Origin: JANNSX01 sp963741525
GTDB taxonomy: Bacteria > Pseudomonadota > Alphaproteobacteria > Rhizobiales > Hyphomicrobiaceae
Assembly (NCBI GenBank): GCA_963741525.1
Contig: CAVUIW010000005.1
Location: forward strand, 248,001 to 312,000
Length of the DNA stretch: 64,000 nt
Reading direction: 5' to 3'
A program made the translations under genes and the position numbers. Shown here in pieces: positions 1 through 7,919 of the stretch. The notes beneath the pieces are model-generated. The model saw nothing but the letters and a program-made list of their open reading frames with translations. It had not been told where the DNA came from and made no database searches. The stretch's first letter is position 1. The number at the start of each line of letters is the position of its first letter.

Positions 1-83
1 GATCTTTGCAGGCCCCGCCCCTCCCGGCCGGAAGCCGTTCCAACCGGTTGCCGCGCCGCCAGACCGCCCAAACCTGTTCCCTG

Positions 84-187
84 TGTAACAGCCCTCCCCA
101 GGCCGCCACTCCCGGAGACCGGGAAATCAGGCCTTTCCGGTCCCCGGGCTTGTCACATATGTAACAGTTCTGTATCTATTGTAACAG
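84..187. promoter_or_regulatory. Direct repeats of TGTAACAG upstream of small secreted protein
   Basis: TGTAACAG occurs three times, at 84-91, 160-167 and 180-187. The last two copies start 20 bp apart, about two helical turns. A weaker GTAAC lies at 211-215. Evenly phased direct repeats are typical of binding sites for dimeric OmpR-type response regulators, and a gene for such a regulator starts at 901. The link is inference. The rest of 1-232 shows no gene. Confidence 0.35.
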
Positions 188-232
188 TCACAGCCGCACA
201 TGTTCCGCACGTAACTCATATTTTTCAATGGG

Positions 233-261
233 TTGACATGTTTCAGAACCAAACGTGTATC
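233..261 (+). promoter_or_regulatory. Candidate sigma-70 promoter
   Basis: A perfect TTGACA (233-238) is followed after 17 bases by TGTATC (256-261), a weak match to a -10 box. It lies about 125 bases upstream of the small secreted-protein gene and just downstream of the TGTAACAG repeats. The spacing and -35 are good; the -10 is poor. Confidence 0.35.
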
Positions 262-388
262 TCTCCCTTTGGCTTTTCGAGGAGGCTTCCCAACTCCTGG
301 TCATGGCGGACGGGACTAAGCGAGAGCGAAGACCCGGAAGCCGAACGAGAAGAACCCAAGGCTCCAACAAAAACTCAGGGAGATGACC

Positions 389-631
389 ATGATGAAGAAA
401 TTGATGATGAGCGTCGGTGCGCTGGCGGTTGCGGCGACGATGGCGACAGCCCCGGCCCAGGCCGGCTACGGCGGCGGCGTGTACTTCAGCAACAAGCACG
501 TCCACGTCTCGTTCTACGGAAACGGCTGCTACAAGTACAAGAAGCGGGCGCTGCGCGCCGAGTACCGCGGCGACTGGCATCGCGCCGAGTATTGGTGGGA
601 CAAGTACTGGTACTGCAAGAACGGCTACTGA
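389..631 (+). CDS. Small secreted Tyr/Trp-rich hypothetical protein
   Basis: I do not recognise a named family. The 80-residue product starts with Lys-Lys and a hydrophobic stretch ending APAQA-G, a clear Sec signal peptide with signal peptidase I site near residue 25. The mature part is about 55 residues, very rich in Tyr, Trp, Lys and Arg with two Cys, suggesting a small exported, perhaps surface-associated protein. ATG 389 is chosen because GGGAG (378-382) sits 6 bases upstream; the in-frame ATG at 383 abuts that site. It is followed by strong hairpins. Similar small exported proteins are common in Hyphomicrobiales, but no function can be given. Confidence 0.7.
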   Translation: MMKKLMMSVGALAVAATMATAPAQAGYGGGVYFSNKHVHVSFYGNGCYKYKKRALRAEYRGDWHRAEYWWDKYWYCKNGY

Positions 632-650
632 GATCAGCTAGCCGCCGGGC

Positions 651-719
651 GCGGGTGCCAATCGGCACCCGCTGCTTGGCCGGGAGCCCCCCGGGCAGGC
701 TTCGGCCTCCCGGGGGGGC
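651..719 (+). terminator. Two GC-rich hairpins after the small secreted protein
   Basis: A 9-bp stem with a 4-base loop (651-672, arms GCGGGTGCC and GGCACCCGC) is followed by a second long G/C hairpin at 686-719. No U-run follows, so the terminator role is inferred from position between two co-directional genes. Confidence 0.45.
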
Positions 720-900
720 CTCGCACGCGCCTCACGACACACCACAGTCACGGGTTGATGAAACACGCTTCCGCGAGGGTTCGCAGGAGGCAGGCCGGGA
801 TGTGCCGCGGAACGGGTCAAAGAGCCCGGCCGGGACAGCACATCGCAACGAAGCCTGCGCCCATGCTGCCGAGCGCGACCAAATAAAGGGGAGACTTCCT

Positions 901-1623
901 GTGCTCAGATCCTCACACATTCTCGTCTGCGATCCCGATGCCGCGACGGCATCCGCGATCGAGACCTATCTCACGGCCAATGGCTCGAAAGTGACGCTCG
1001 CCGAGGACGCCGACCGCCTCGAGCGCATCGTCATGAGCGACATGGCCGATTTTCTCGTGCTCGACTTCGCGATTGCCGGGGCCGATCCGCTGGCGCTGGC
1101 GCGACGGCTCTCCGAACGCACCCGCATGGGCATCCTGATGATGACGCGCAGCGCCGATCCAGTGGAGCGCATCTGCTCACTCGAAGCCGGCGCCGACGAT
1201 TGCCTTATGAAGCCGCTCGACCTGCGCGAGCTGCTGGCCCGCCTCAAGGCGATCCAGCGGCGGATGGCCAAGGGCATCATACCGGTGACGGCAAAGAGCA
1301 TCTCGGGCGATCTCATGTCGTTCGGCTCCTGCTTCCTCGACCTCAACTCGCGGACGCTGCGCGATCCGGGCGGGCGGGTGACGCAACTCACCGAGATGGA
1401 GATCGCGCTTCTGAAGATCTTCATGGAGCACCCCAACCAGGCGCTCAATCGCGACGAGATCGCCGAACTCGCCTATGGCCGCACCTGGACGCCGTTCGAC
1501 CGCTCGCTCGACATCCGCATCTCGCGGCTTCGCAGGAAAATCGAGCGCGACCCGGCGCGTCCGGAGACGATCCTGACGGTGCGCGGGATTGGGTACCGGT
1601 ACGAGGCGCGGGCGATGGCGTAG
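901..1623 (+). CDS. OmpR/PhoB-family two-component response regulator
   Basis: A DNA-binding response regulator of 240 residues. Residues 1-120 form a receiver domain with the acidic pair D11/D13, phospho-acceptor D55, T82 and K104. Residues about 140-237 form a winged-helix DNA-binding domain (helices around EMEIALLKIFMEH and RSLDIRISRLRRKIE, ending RGIGYRYE). The GTG start at 901 is preceded by AAAGGGGAGA at a suitable distance; the frame stays open far upstream, but that part is not protein-like. No sensor kinase lies beside it, so it is an orphan regulator here. The target genes are unknown. Confidence 0.9.
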   Translation: MLRSSHILVCDPDAATASAIETYLTANGSKVTLAEDADRLERIVMSDMADFLVLDFAIAGADPLALARRLSERTRMGILMMTRSADPVERICSLEAGADDCLMKPLDLRELLARLKAIQRRMAKGIIPVTAKSISGDLMSFGSCFLDLNSRTLRDPGGRVTQLTEMEIALLKIFMEHPNQALNRDEIAELAYGRTWTPFDRSLDIRISRLRRKIERDPARPETILTVRGIGYRYEARAMA

Positions 1624-1630
1624 GAAGATG

Positions 1631-1652
1631 GGGCGGGTCACGGGGCCCGCCC
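1631..1652 (+). terminator. Hairpin between convergent genes
   Basis: A 7-bp G/C stem (GGGCGGG at 1631-1637, CCCGCCC at 1646-1652) lies just after the response regulator stop and before the convergent Uma2 gene. There is no T-run, so efficiency is uncertain. Confidence 0.4.
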
Positions 1653-1694
1653 TTCGCCGCTTCCGAGCAAGCTGCGGTCAAGCGGCTTTGCGGC

Positions 1695-2279
1695 CTATCC
1701 GAAGCACGCCCCGGCATCGATCTCGAGGCCCGGTGGGTCGAGGCGCAGCACGCCAGTGGTGATCGAGGGCTCGCGGCGGACAAGAGCGTCCCCGACGCGC
1801 TCGACGTGGATGATCTCCCTCGCTTGGGGATCGAACACAAGGTAGTGCCGGATAGTCGGCACGCGGCCGTAGCCGGCGACTTTCGTATTCAGATCCTTGG
1901 CTCGCGACGAGGGCGACAGCACCTCGACCACGATCAACGGATCGGGCGCCTGCCGGTCCTGATCGCCGATCTGCCCAGCCGGGAACACGACGACCTCCGG
2001 CACATACTCCTCGTTCGCGCCGATCGCGACGCCGATGCTGTCGAGCGCCGCTTCGAGCGGCAATCCTGATCTCTCGATGGCGTCGCGAAAGGCTAGCCAG
2101 ATCTGCACTTTGACACGCCCGTGAATCCACTGCTCGCTGGACTGCATTTCCGGCACCCCGTTGAACAGCTCCCACTTCGGTTCGTCATACGCCAGATGCG
2201 CCGCCCGCGCATCCAACCAGGCGTGGAACTGCTCGACGGTCATCCGGGAAGGGATCGGAGGTGGAGCGGGGGCGTTCAT
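1695..2279 (-). CDS. Uma2 family (DUF820) endonuclease-like protein
   Basis: A 194-residue protein of the Uma2/DUF820 family, which has a PD-(D/E)XK restriction-endonuclease-like fold. The N-terminal SRMTVEQFHAWLD and the central DPLIVVEVLSPSSRAKDLNTK are typical, with the expected E and K of the nuclease core, plus an upstream acidic region (EPKWELFNG). Such genes are abundant in cyanobacteria and alphaproteobacteria and their role is largely unknown; several sit near toxin-antitoxin-like genes, as here (DUF433/DUF5615 immediately upstream). A complete single-domain length is present. Confidence 0.85.
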   Translation of the reverse strand: MNAPAPPPIPSRMTVEQFHAWLDARAAHLAYDEPKWELFNGVPEMQSSEQWIHGRVKVQIWLAFRDAIERSGLPLEAALDSIGVAIGANEEYVPEVVVFPAGQIGDQDRQAPDPLIVVEVLSPSSRAKDLNTKVAGYGRVPTIRHYLVFDPQAREIIHVERVGDALVRREPSITTGVLRLDPPGLEIDAGACFG

Positions 2280-2288
2280 ATGGACAGA

Positions 2289-2366
2289 CTAGCGCATTTG
2301 TTCGGTGATGTCGCGCCGCAGGCTCACCAAGCGCGGCGAGAGATTGGCGTCGAACAGCAGGCTCAC
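2289..2366 (-). pseudogene. Truncated DUF5615 (PIN-like toxin) remnant
   Basis: Translation from a GTG that overlaps the TGA of the DUF433 gene (GTGA) gives 25 residues beginning VSLLFDANLSPRLVSL, then a TAG stop. LLFDxNLSPRLV is the typical amino terminus of DUF5615 PIN-like proteins, which normally follow DUF433 genes as about 110-residue partners. Only the first strand and helix remain; the next gene starts 10 bases later. I infer that the toxin-like partner was deleted and the DUF433 gene left behind. Confidence 0.7.
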
Positions 2367-2599
2367 TTTGCCGTCGCCGACATCAGGCGGCGCTCGCGAT
2401 CCGCGGCAAATGCCAAGCAAGCCCGAATGTCGTCTCGGGTGAGATAGGGGAAGTCGGCCAGAATCTCATCCTCGGTCATGCCGCCGGCCAAGTATTCGAG
2501 CACATCGGTCACGGAGATACGCATGCCGCGAATGCACGGCTTGCCGCTGCGCTTACCCGGCTCGACGGTGATGAACTTGGTGTAGTCCATTGCGCTCAC
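2363..2599 (-). CDS. DUF433 domain protein (antitoxin-like)
   Basis: A 78-residue DUF433 protein: the stretch KRSGKPCIRGMRISVTDVLE followed by LAGGMTEDEILADFPYLT is the family signature, a small winged-helix-like fold. DUF433 genes are usually paired with DUF5615 PIN-like genes in putative type II toxin-antitoxin operons. Here only a 25-codon stub of the partner remains, started by a GTGA overlap, so this is an orphan antitoxin-like gene. ATG 2599 is used; an internal ATG three codons on is also possible. Confidence 0.85.
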   Translation of the reverse strand: MSAMDYTKFITVEPGKRSGKPCIRGMRISVTDVLEYLAGGMTEDEILADFPYLTRDDIRACLAFAADRERRLMSATAK

Positions 2600-2604
2600 A
2601 CCTT

Positions 2605-3042
2605 CTAACTCTTGCCAGAATCATCCTCCGGCAATCCAAACAACATGTTCGCCAACGACTGGTCGACTGCGTAATCACCTACAGAGCGGGCGTCACTCCG
2701 CATCGCTCGTACGATACCAAGAAATGCCCTCTGTCCACCCAAGGACTTCAGTGAAGCTCCGGATCGCTCGAAATCTGACATTGCTTCGATGACACCACCT
2801 GAACCATAGACTGCGATCCGAGCTTTGGCATCGGCTACCGTTGCCATCTCACTTGGCGACTTGGATCGAAATGCAAGCTCAGCCGCTCCCCGCAGGTAAT
2901 CCGCGTAAGCCTGATTTCTTGCTTCATTTACCCTCTTCTCGGCTTCGTCTCTGCGGGCAAACAACGACTGCGCAACGACGACCGCGACGCCTCCGATTAC
3001 TGAGCTGACAAATGTCAGCAACAAAATAGCATACTCGCCCAC
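2605..3042 (-). CDS. Hypothetical membrane-anchored protein
   Basis: Family not recognised. The 145-residue product has one N-terminal membrane helix (about residues 3-25, YAILLLTFVSSVIGGVAVVV), then a highly charged helical region (FARRDEAEKRVNEARNQAYADY) and a soluble helical tail. I choose GTG 3042 because AAGGA lies 7 bases upstream. It ends 5 bases before the DUF433 start, so the two may be cotranscribed. A single-pass membrane protein with a cytoplasmic helical domain is all that can be said. Confidence 0.6.
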   Translation of the reverse strand: MGEYAILLLTFVSSVIGGVAVVVAQSLFARRDEAEKRVNEARNQAYADYLRGAAELAFRSKSPSEMATVADAKARIAVYGSGGVIEAMSDFERSGASLKSLGGQRAFLGIVRAMRSDARSVGDYAVDQSLANMLFGLPEDDSGKS

Positions 3043-3071
3043 TGCTACGTCCTTGTATGGTCCACCGCGTC

Positions 3072-4574
3072 CTACCCCATCGTCGGAATGCTGAACTCCG
3101 CCCCCTCCTTGACACCCGACGGCCAGCGGCTCGTCACCGTCTTGGTGCGCGTGTAGAACCGCACCGAATCCGGGCCGTGCTGGTTCAGATCGCCGAAGCC
3201 TGAGCGCTTCCAGCCGCCGAAGGTGTGATAGGCGAGCGGCACCGGGATCGGCACGTTGACGCCGACCATGCCGATCCTGCACTTGGCGGCGAAATCCCGC
3301 GCCGTATCGCCGTCGCGCGTGTAAATGGCGACGCCGTTGCCGTACTCGTGATCGTTCACGAGCTTCAGGCCCTCGCCGTAGTCCTTGGCGCGCACGACCG
3401 ACAACACCGGCCCGAAGATCTCTTCCTTGTAGATCTTCATCTCGGGCGTCACGTGGTCGAAAAGGCACCCGCCCATGTAGAAGCCGCTCTCATAACCCTG
3501 CATCTTGAAGCCTCGACCGTCGACCTTGAGCTTGGCGCCTTCCTTGACGCCTTGATCGACATAGCCGCGCACGCGCGCCACCGCCTCTTTCGTGATGAGC
3601 GGACCGAAATCGGCGCCAGGATCGGTGGAAGGACCGATCTTCAGGCTCTCGACGCGCGGGATGAGCCTTTCGATCAGCTGATCCGCCGTCTTCTCGCCGA
3701 TTGGCACGGCGACCGAGATCGCCATGCAGCGCTCGCCGGCCGAGCCGTAGCCCGCACCGATCAGCGCGTCGACCACCTGGTTCATGTCGGCGTCCGGCAT
3801 GATGACCATGTGGTTCTTGGCGCCACCGAAGCATTGCGCGCGCTTGCCCGTGGCCGTTGCCCGCGAATAGACGTAGCTCGCGATCGGCGTCGAGCCGACG
3901 AAGCCAACGGCCTGGATGTCGGCATCGTCGAGGATTGCGTCGACCGCCTCCTTGTCGCCGTTGACGACGTTGAGGATGCCGGGCGGCAGGCCCGCCTCGA
4001 TCATCAGCTCGGCCAGCATGATCGGCACTGAAGGGTCGCGCTCCGATGGCTTCAGGATGAAGGCGTTGCCGCAGGCGATCGCCGGCGCGAATTTCCACAT
4101 CGGGATCATCGCCGGGAAGTTGAACGGCGTGATGCCGGCGACGACACCCAAGGGCTGGCGCATCGAATACATGTCGATGCCGGGACCGGCCGCGTCCGTG
4201 TACTCGCCCTTGAGCAGATGCGGGATGCCGATGGCGAACTCGGCGACCTCGAGGCCACGCTGGATGTCGCCCTTGGCGTCGGCAATCGTCTTGCCGTGTT
4301 CGCGGGCGAGCTTGTCGGCGAGCTTGTCCATGTCGCGGCCGAGCAGCGCGACGAACTTCATGAAGACCCGTGCCCGCCGCTGTGGATTTTCCGCGCCCCA
4401 GGCGGGCTGGGCAGCGAGCGCATTCTCGACCGCAGCCCTGACCTCCGCCTTCGAGGCGAGCGGCACCCTGGCGGCGACTTCGCCGGTCATCGGCCAATAA
4501 ACATCGGAGAAGCGGCCGGACTTGCCCTTGATGCGCTTGCCGCCGATGAAGTGGGAGAGCTCCTCGTGAGCCAT
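3072..4574 (-). CDS. mmsA: Methylmalonate-semialdehyde dehydrogenase (CoA-acylating)
   Basis: Catalyses NAD- and CoA-dependent oxidative decarboxylation of methylmalonate semialdehyde to propionyl-CoA, last step of valine (and inositol) catabolism. The 500-residue length is standard for the family. It shows the aldehyde dehydrogenase motifs TPFNFPAMIPMW (cofactor site), FVGSTPIA and GSAGERCMA with the catalytic Cys near residue 285. The N-terminal HFIGGKRIKG is typical of MmsA rather than other ALDHs. ATG 4574 is chosen because family homology begins there, although the frame is open further upstream. A gene for isobutyryl-CoA dehydrogenase of the same pathway lies 3.3 kb away on the same strand. 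Confidence 0.93.
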   Translation of the reverse strand: MAHEELSHFIGGKRIKGKSGRFSDVYWPMTGEVAARVPLASKAEVRAAVENALAAQPAWGAENPQRRARVFMKFVALLGRDMDKLADKLAREHGKTIADAKGDIQRGLEVAEFAIGIPHLLKGEYTDAAGPGIDMYSMRQPLGVVAGITPFNFPAMIPMWKFAPAIACGNAFILKPSERDPSVPIMLAELMIEAGLPPGILNVVNGDKEAVDAILDDADIQAVGFVGSTPIASYVYSRATATGKRAQCFGGAKNHMVIMPDADMNQVVDALIGAGYGSAGERCMAISVAVPIGEKTADQLIERLIPRVESLKIGPSTDPGADFGPLITKEAVARVRGYVDQGVKEGAKLKVDGRGFKMQGYESGFYMGGCLFDHVTPEMKIYKEEIFGPVLSVVRAKDYGEGLKLVNDHEYGNGVAIYTRDGDTARDFAAKCRIGMVGVNVPIPVPLAYHTFGGWKRSGFGDLNQHGPDSVRFYTRTKTVTSRWPSGVKEGAEFSIPTMG

Positions 4575-4708
4575 GGGGATGCCTTGCCTTTCTCGTCGAA
4601 TGCGGGATTGAGAGAAATTTGGTGGCAATCTAGCGACCGAGCCGCGGCCTGTCACCTGACCAGCCACGCCGGAGGGCGCCCACGATGCTCGTGACCTCGT
4701 CCGCCCCT

Positions 4709-5707
4709 CTATTCGATCACCTCGGTCGCATGCACGACAATCGCCGGTGGGACGGTCACGCCGAGCGCCGCAGCCGTTCTCAGATTGATGATCGTCGTCA
4801 AGACAGTCGGCAGCTGGACCGGTAGTTCGGCGACCTTGGCGCCGCGCAGTATCTTGTCGACATAGCCGGCCGCGGCCACTGCCAAGGCAGGGACTGTCGG
4901 CCCCATGGTCAGCAGCGCGCCGTCGCGTGCAAAGGCAGCATGCGTCGAGGTCACCGGGAAGCGATGTTCCGCGGCGAAGGCCACGATGCGTTTGCGCACT
5001 TCTGGGTCTGCCGCGATGGACGCGTCGTCGACAACGAATAACGCATGGATTTGTTGCGCCAATGCCGCATTGAGCGCGAGGTCGACGTCGCCGGGGCCGG
5101 TTGCTTCGAAGCGCATCAGCGTCACATTGGGTTTGTTGAGAACGGCCATTTGCGGCTTGGGATAGTCGAGGGTTTGCGGGTTGTTGGGATTGACCAACAA
5201 ACCGATCCGCCCAAGGGATGGCACTGCCTCGATCAGCAACGAGATGCACTTCACGTCGGTCTCGGGCCGGGACAGCACGAACCCGGTGACATTGGTCGTC
5301 GGCTTGGAGAGATTGCCACCGGCCAGTTCGATGAGAACGCTGCCGGCCGGCCCAGCGACGATCGGGATCGTGCGGGTTGCAGCTGCGGCGGCGGCGACTG
5401 CTGTGCTCGTGTTCGTGAAGAGCACGTCCGGCGCCAAGCCAACCAGCTCGGCGGCAAGCGCCGGCAACCGGCTCGCCTCCCCATGCGCGAAGCGCTCCTC
5501 GAGCCTCAACGTCCGGCCCGGCTCCCAGCCGAGCTTCGCCAGTGCGTCCTTGAACGGTTGATTGACGAGCTTCATGACGGCCGCACCCGGATCGGCCGGC
5601 GAGAGGATGGCGAGCAACGGCATCCGCTTGCGATCACAAGCGGACAGCAGGGGATGCGCAACAAGCGTTGCACCCGATGCCATCAGAAGTGCACGTCTGT
5701 GCAGCAC
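4709..5707 (-). CDS. ABC transporter substrate-binding lipoprotein (ABC_sub_bind type)
   Basis: A 332-residue periplasmic binding protein of the ABC_sub_bind (PF04392/TrpX-like) family: paired Rossmann lobes, with RLPALAAELVGLAPDVLFTNT, TIPIVAGPAGS and GLLVNPNNPQT as typical blocks. The N-terminus has a signal with lipobox LLSAC, so it is probably a lipoprotein. The GTG at 5707 is the start nearest a plausible signal (VLHRRALLMASG); the frame is open for another 39 codons. No permease or ATPase gene lies near, so it is an orphan; such orphans are abundant in Bradyrhizobium relatives. Ligand unknown. Confidence 0.8.
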   Translation of the reverse strand: MLHRRALLMASGATLVAHPLLSACDRKRMPLLAILSPADPGAAVMKLVNQPFKDALAKLGWEPGRTLRLEERFAHGEASRLPALAAELVGLAPDVLFTNTSTAVAAAAAATRTIPIVAGPAGSVLIELAGGNLSKPTTNVTGFVLSRPETDVKCISLLIEAVPSLGRIGLLVNPNNPQTLDYPKPQMAVLNKPNVTLMRFEATGPGDVDLALNAALAQQIHALFVVDDASIAADPEVRKRIVAFAAEHRFPVTSTHAAFARDGALLTMGPTVPALAVAAAGYVDKILRGAKVAELPVQLPTVLTTIINLRTAAALGVTVPPAIVVHATEVIE

Positions 5708-5837
5708 GAACTCACCCGTCGTCGCAGACGCCGGGACGGCGACCGCAGGACCACAGGATAAAGGAGGCAGTTCGGCAATCAAGACACATATGGCGCGCCA
5801 GCGAGCCGAGCTACCGGGCGTCAATTACCGCGCGGGC

Positions 5838-6312
5838 TCAACCGGCGATGACAGCGACCGGCTGAGCCGCCCGCATGGCTTCGGCGAAGCGGGCGCCGAG
5901 GATCTCGTGCCGGGCGAGCGCGTCGGCGGCACCGGCCGCGCGCAGCGCCTTCACCCGCTCCCGCCCGCCGGTTGGCCCAATGACGATGATTGGCCCCTGA
6001 TAGCCGCAGCGGCGAATGATCGGCATGGTCCCGACGGCATCATCCTGAGGCGGCAGGCGATCCGACAGGACGACGAGGTCCGGCATGCCGGCCAGCAGCT
6101 GATCGAGGCCCTTGCCGATGGTCCGGGCAACCGCGATATGCGTGCCGTAACCGTACATCAAGCGGAGCATGGCCTCGCAAAGCGAGGCCTCGATCGAACT
6201 CCGGCGCGATCAGCACCACCTCGCGAACCGCGAGGCCATCTCGGCCAGCCCGCATGGCGGCGCCGCGACGGCGCAGATAGGCTGGAGCAGGTGAAGGCCG
6301 GTAAACGGTCAT
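5838..6312 (-). pseudogene. Receiver-domain protein, frameshifted
   Basis: Two overlapping frames together give one CheY-like single-domain protein of about 157 residues. The first frame starts at ATG 6312 and gives REVVLIAPEFDR; the second continues SLCEAMLRLMYGYGTHIAVA, then MPDLVVLSDRLPP (phospho-Asp strand), GPIIVIGPTGG and the C-terminal helix. Removing one G from the GG near 6192 joins them as EFDRASLCEAM. Either a sequencing indel or a recent inactivation. No output domain is present. It lies between the orphan binding protein and the TadG-like gene. Confidence 0.65.
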
Positions 6313-6387
6313 GGAGCAACCCCGCGAAAGGAAATGCAATCCTAGATTGCATATCCCTGGCAATAGTACAAGGGGGCTCGCGGGCCG

Positions 6388-7743
6388 CTACTTGGTGAGC
6401 CTGAGCGCCACGATCGCCCCGCCGATCAACTCGAAGGCCTGCTCGAGCTCCGAGGCGTTGTCGGCGTTGTAGGCGTTGATCGGGTTGGTGGCACATTCCG
6501 AAAGCATGCTCAGCGCGCCGCCATCCGAAACCTGGAAGGCAACCGTGTAGATCGTGATGTGCTCCGCCTTCATCGACTCGCAAATATCTCGGGTATTCTG
6601 ATTGGCGATGGCGGCATCCCAGCCGTCATGCTCCGGGTAGGTCGGCGAGCGCGAGTTGGCGCCGTCGGTCATGAGCACGACGATCTTGCGGATGTCCGGT
6701 TTGATCGCCGGATCGGCGCCATCGCCGAACGGCGGCCGGTGCGAGAGCGTCCGCCAGCCCCAGAGCAGTCCAGCCGGAATGTAAGTGTCGCCATTGGCGA
6801 CCTGCGCGTCGATTTCGTTGCCAAGCGCGGACCAGTTGTTGCCGAGCCGCGTCAGCGGGCTGTTGCACGAGGCATTGAGAATCCCCGGAACCGGCTCGGC
6901 CGAGGTCACCGCGTCGGCAAGATCGAGCGCGCCCGTGCGCGATCCGACGCAACCGTACCAGACATAGTTGTCGGTGACGTCGCCGCAGACCTCGACCGGA
7001 TCGCCATAGTCCCAGTCGCACACTTCGGTCTCGTAGCTGTAGGGCATGCCGTCCTCAGTCGTGTTGACGGTCTCCTGGCGGCAGTTGGAGCTGACAGCGT
7101 CGGGATAGGTGTTCCAGCACTGATTGGCCGTCGTCGAATAGTCGTCGGCGACCGACAGCCAGCTCTCGCCGCGGTAGCCCATGCCGACATTCACATACTG
7201 GCCGAAGGGAACGAGCGAGATCCGCAGATGCGCGTCGGCGTCGGGCGCATCTGTCACCCTGTCGACGAGTGTGTGAGCGGCGTCCTTGAGGGCCTCGAGC
7301 TTCGTTCCCGACATCGACAGCGTGTTGTCGAGGACGAGCGCGATCTCGACGTCACCGACGCCATAGGCGGCCTCGGCATCGAGCGACATGTTGAGCTCGG
7401 CGAGGCCGATCGTCGGTCCGAACACGGCCGGCGACTTGGCGGTCGCGGCAATGCGCACGACGCCGCCATTGATCGTCACGCTGCCGATGGTGATCGGCAG
7501 ATCGGAATGCTTGTTGCTCCAGTTGGCGGCGATGGCGGCCGCGACGGCTGCCTCCGCATCGCCACCCATCATCTTGGCGCGGGCGCCGGCAAGCGCCGCC
7601 GCATCCATGGCATTCTGGATCTCGGCCCGCGTGCGGACGGCATTGCCGCCGTCGACCGCCAGCGCCAGGATGCCGAGAACGATGATGACGGTGGCGCAGA
7701 ACAGAATCGAGATCGAGCCGGACTGGTCCTGGCGGAAGCTCAT
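6388..7743 (-). CDS. TadG-like pilus assembly protein with vWA domain
   Basis: A 451-residue protein with an N-terminal TadE/TadG-type anchor: charged start, DQSGSISILFCATVIIVLGI membrane helix, then a pseudopilin-like helix (AEIQNAMDAAALAGA). From about residue 150 a von Willebrand A domain follows (EIALVLDNTLSMSGTKLEAL, a MIDAS variant DNTLSMS; later KIVVLMTDGANS). Several Cys in the middle suggest disulfides outside the membrane. Proteins of this type sit in Flp/Tad pilus loci or stand alone in alphaproteobacteria; no other tad genes are in the window, so this is a stand-alone copy. Its role in adhesion is inferred from the family. Confidence 0.85.
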   Translation of the reverse strand: MSFRQDQSGSISILFCATVIIVLGILALAVDGGNAVRTRAEIQNAMDAAALAGARAKMMGGDAEAAVAAAIAANWSNKHSDLPITIGSVTINGGVVRIAATAKSPAVFGPTIGLAELNMSLDAEAAYGVGDVEIALVLDNTLSMSGTKLEALKDAAHTLVDRVTDAPDADAHLRISLVPFGQYVNVGMGYRGESWLSVADDYSTTANQCWNTYPDAVSSNCRQETVNTTEDGMPYSYETEVCDWDYGDPVEVCGDVTDNYVWYGCVGSRTGALDLADAVTSAEPVPGILNASCNSPLTRLGNNWSALGNEIDAQVANGDTYIPAGLLWGWRTLSHRPPFGDGADPAIKPDIRKIVVLMTDGANSRSPTYPEHDGWDAAIANQNTRDICESMKAEHITIYTVAFQVSDGGALSMLSECATNPINAYNADNASELEQAFELIGGAIVALRLTK

Positions 7744-7919
7744 GATACCTCGTCATCGGACAAGCAAAATACACCGGACCCGCATTCCGGCGCGCTGCGG
7801 ATAATCTGGATCAGGACAATTTTCGAAGAGTTAAGTTCGCGAAACCAATATCACCTGGGAGAGATCAAGATGACTGAAACTTTAACGGATCGATCAAGCT
7901 GGAACGCCAATGAGGCCGC

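Noticed and set aside
238..900. Long N-terminal extension of the response regulator frame
   Set aside because: It overlaps the small secreted-protein gene in another frame, has no protein-like composition, and a GTG with a good ribosome site at 901 fits the receiver domain start.
4575..5249. Upstream extension of the mmsA frame
   Set aside because: It runs antiparallel-frame through the binding-lipoprotein gene and lacks ALDH homology; ATG 4574 begins the conserved part.
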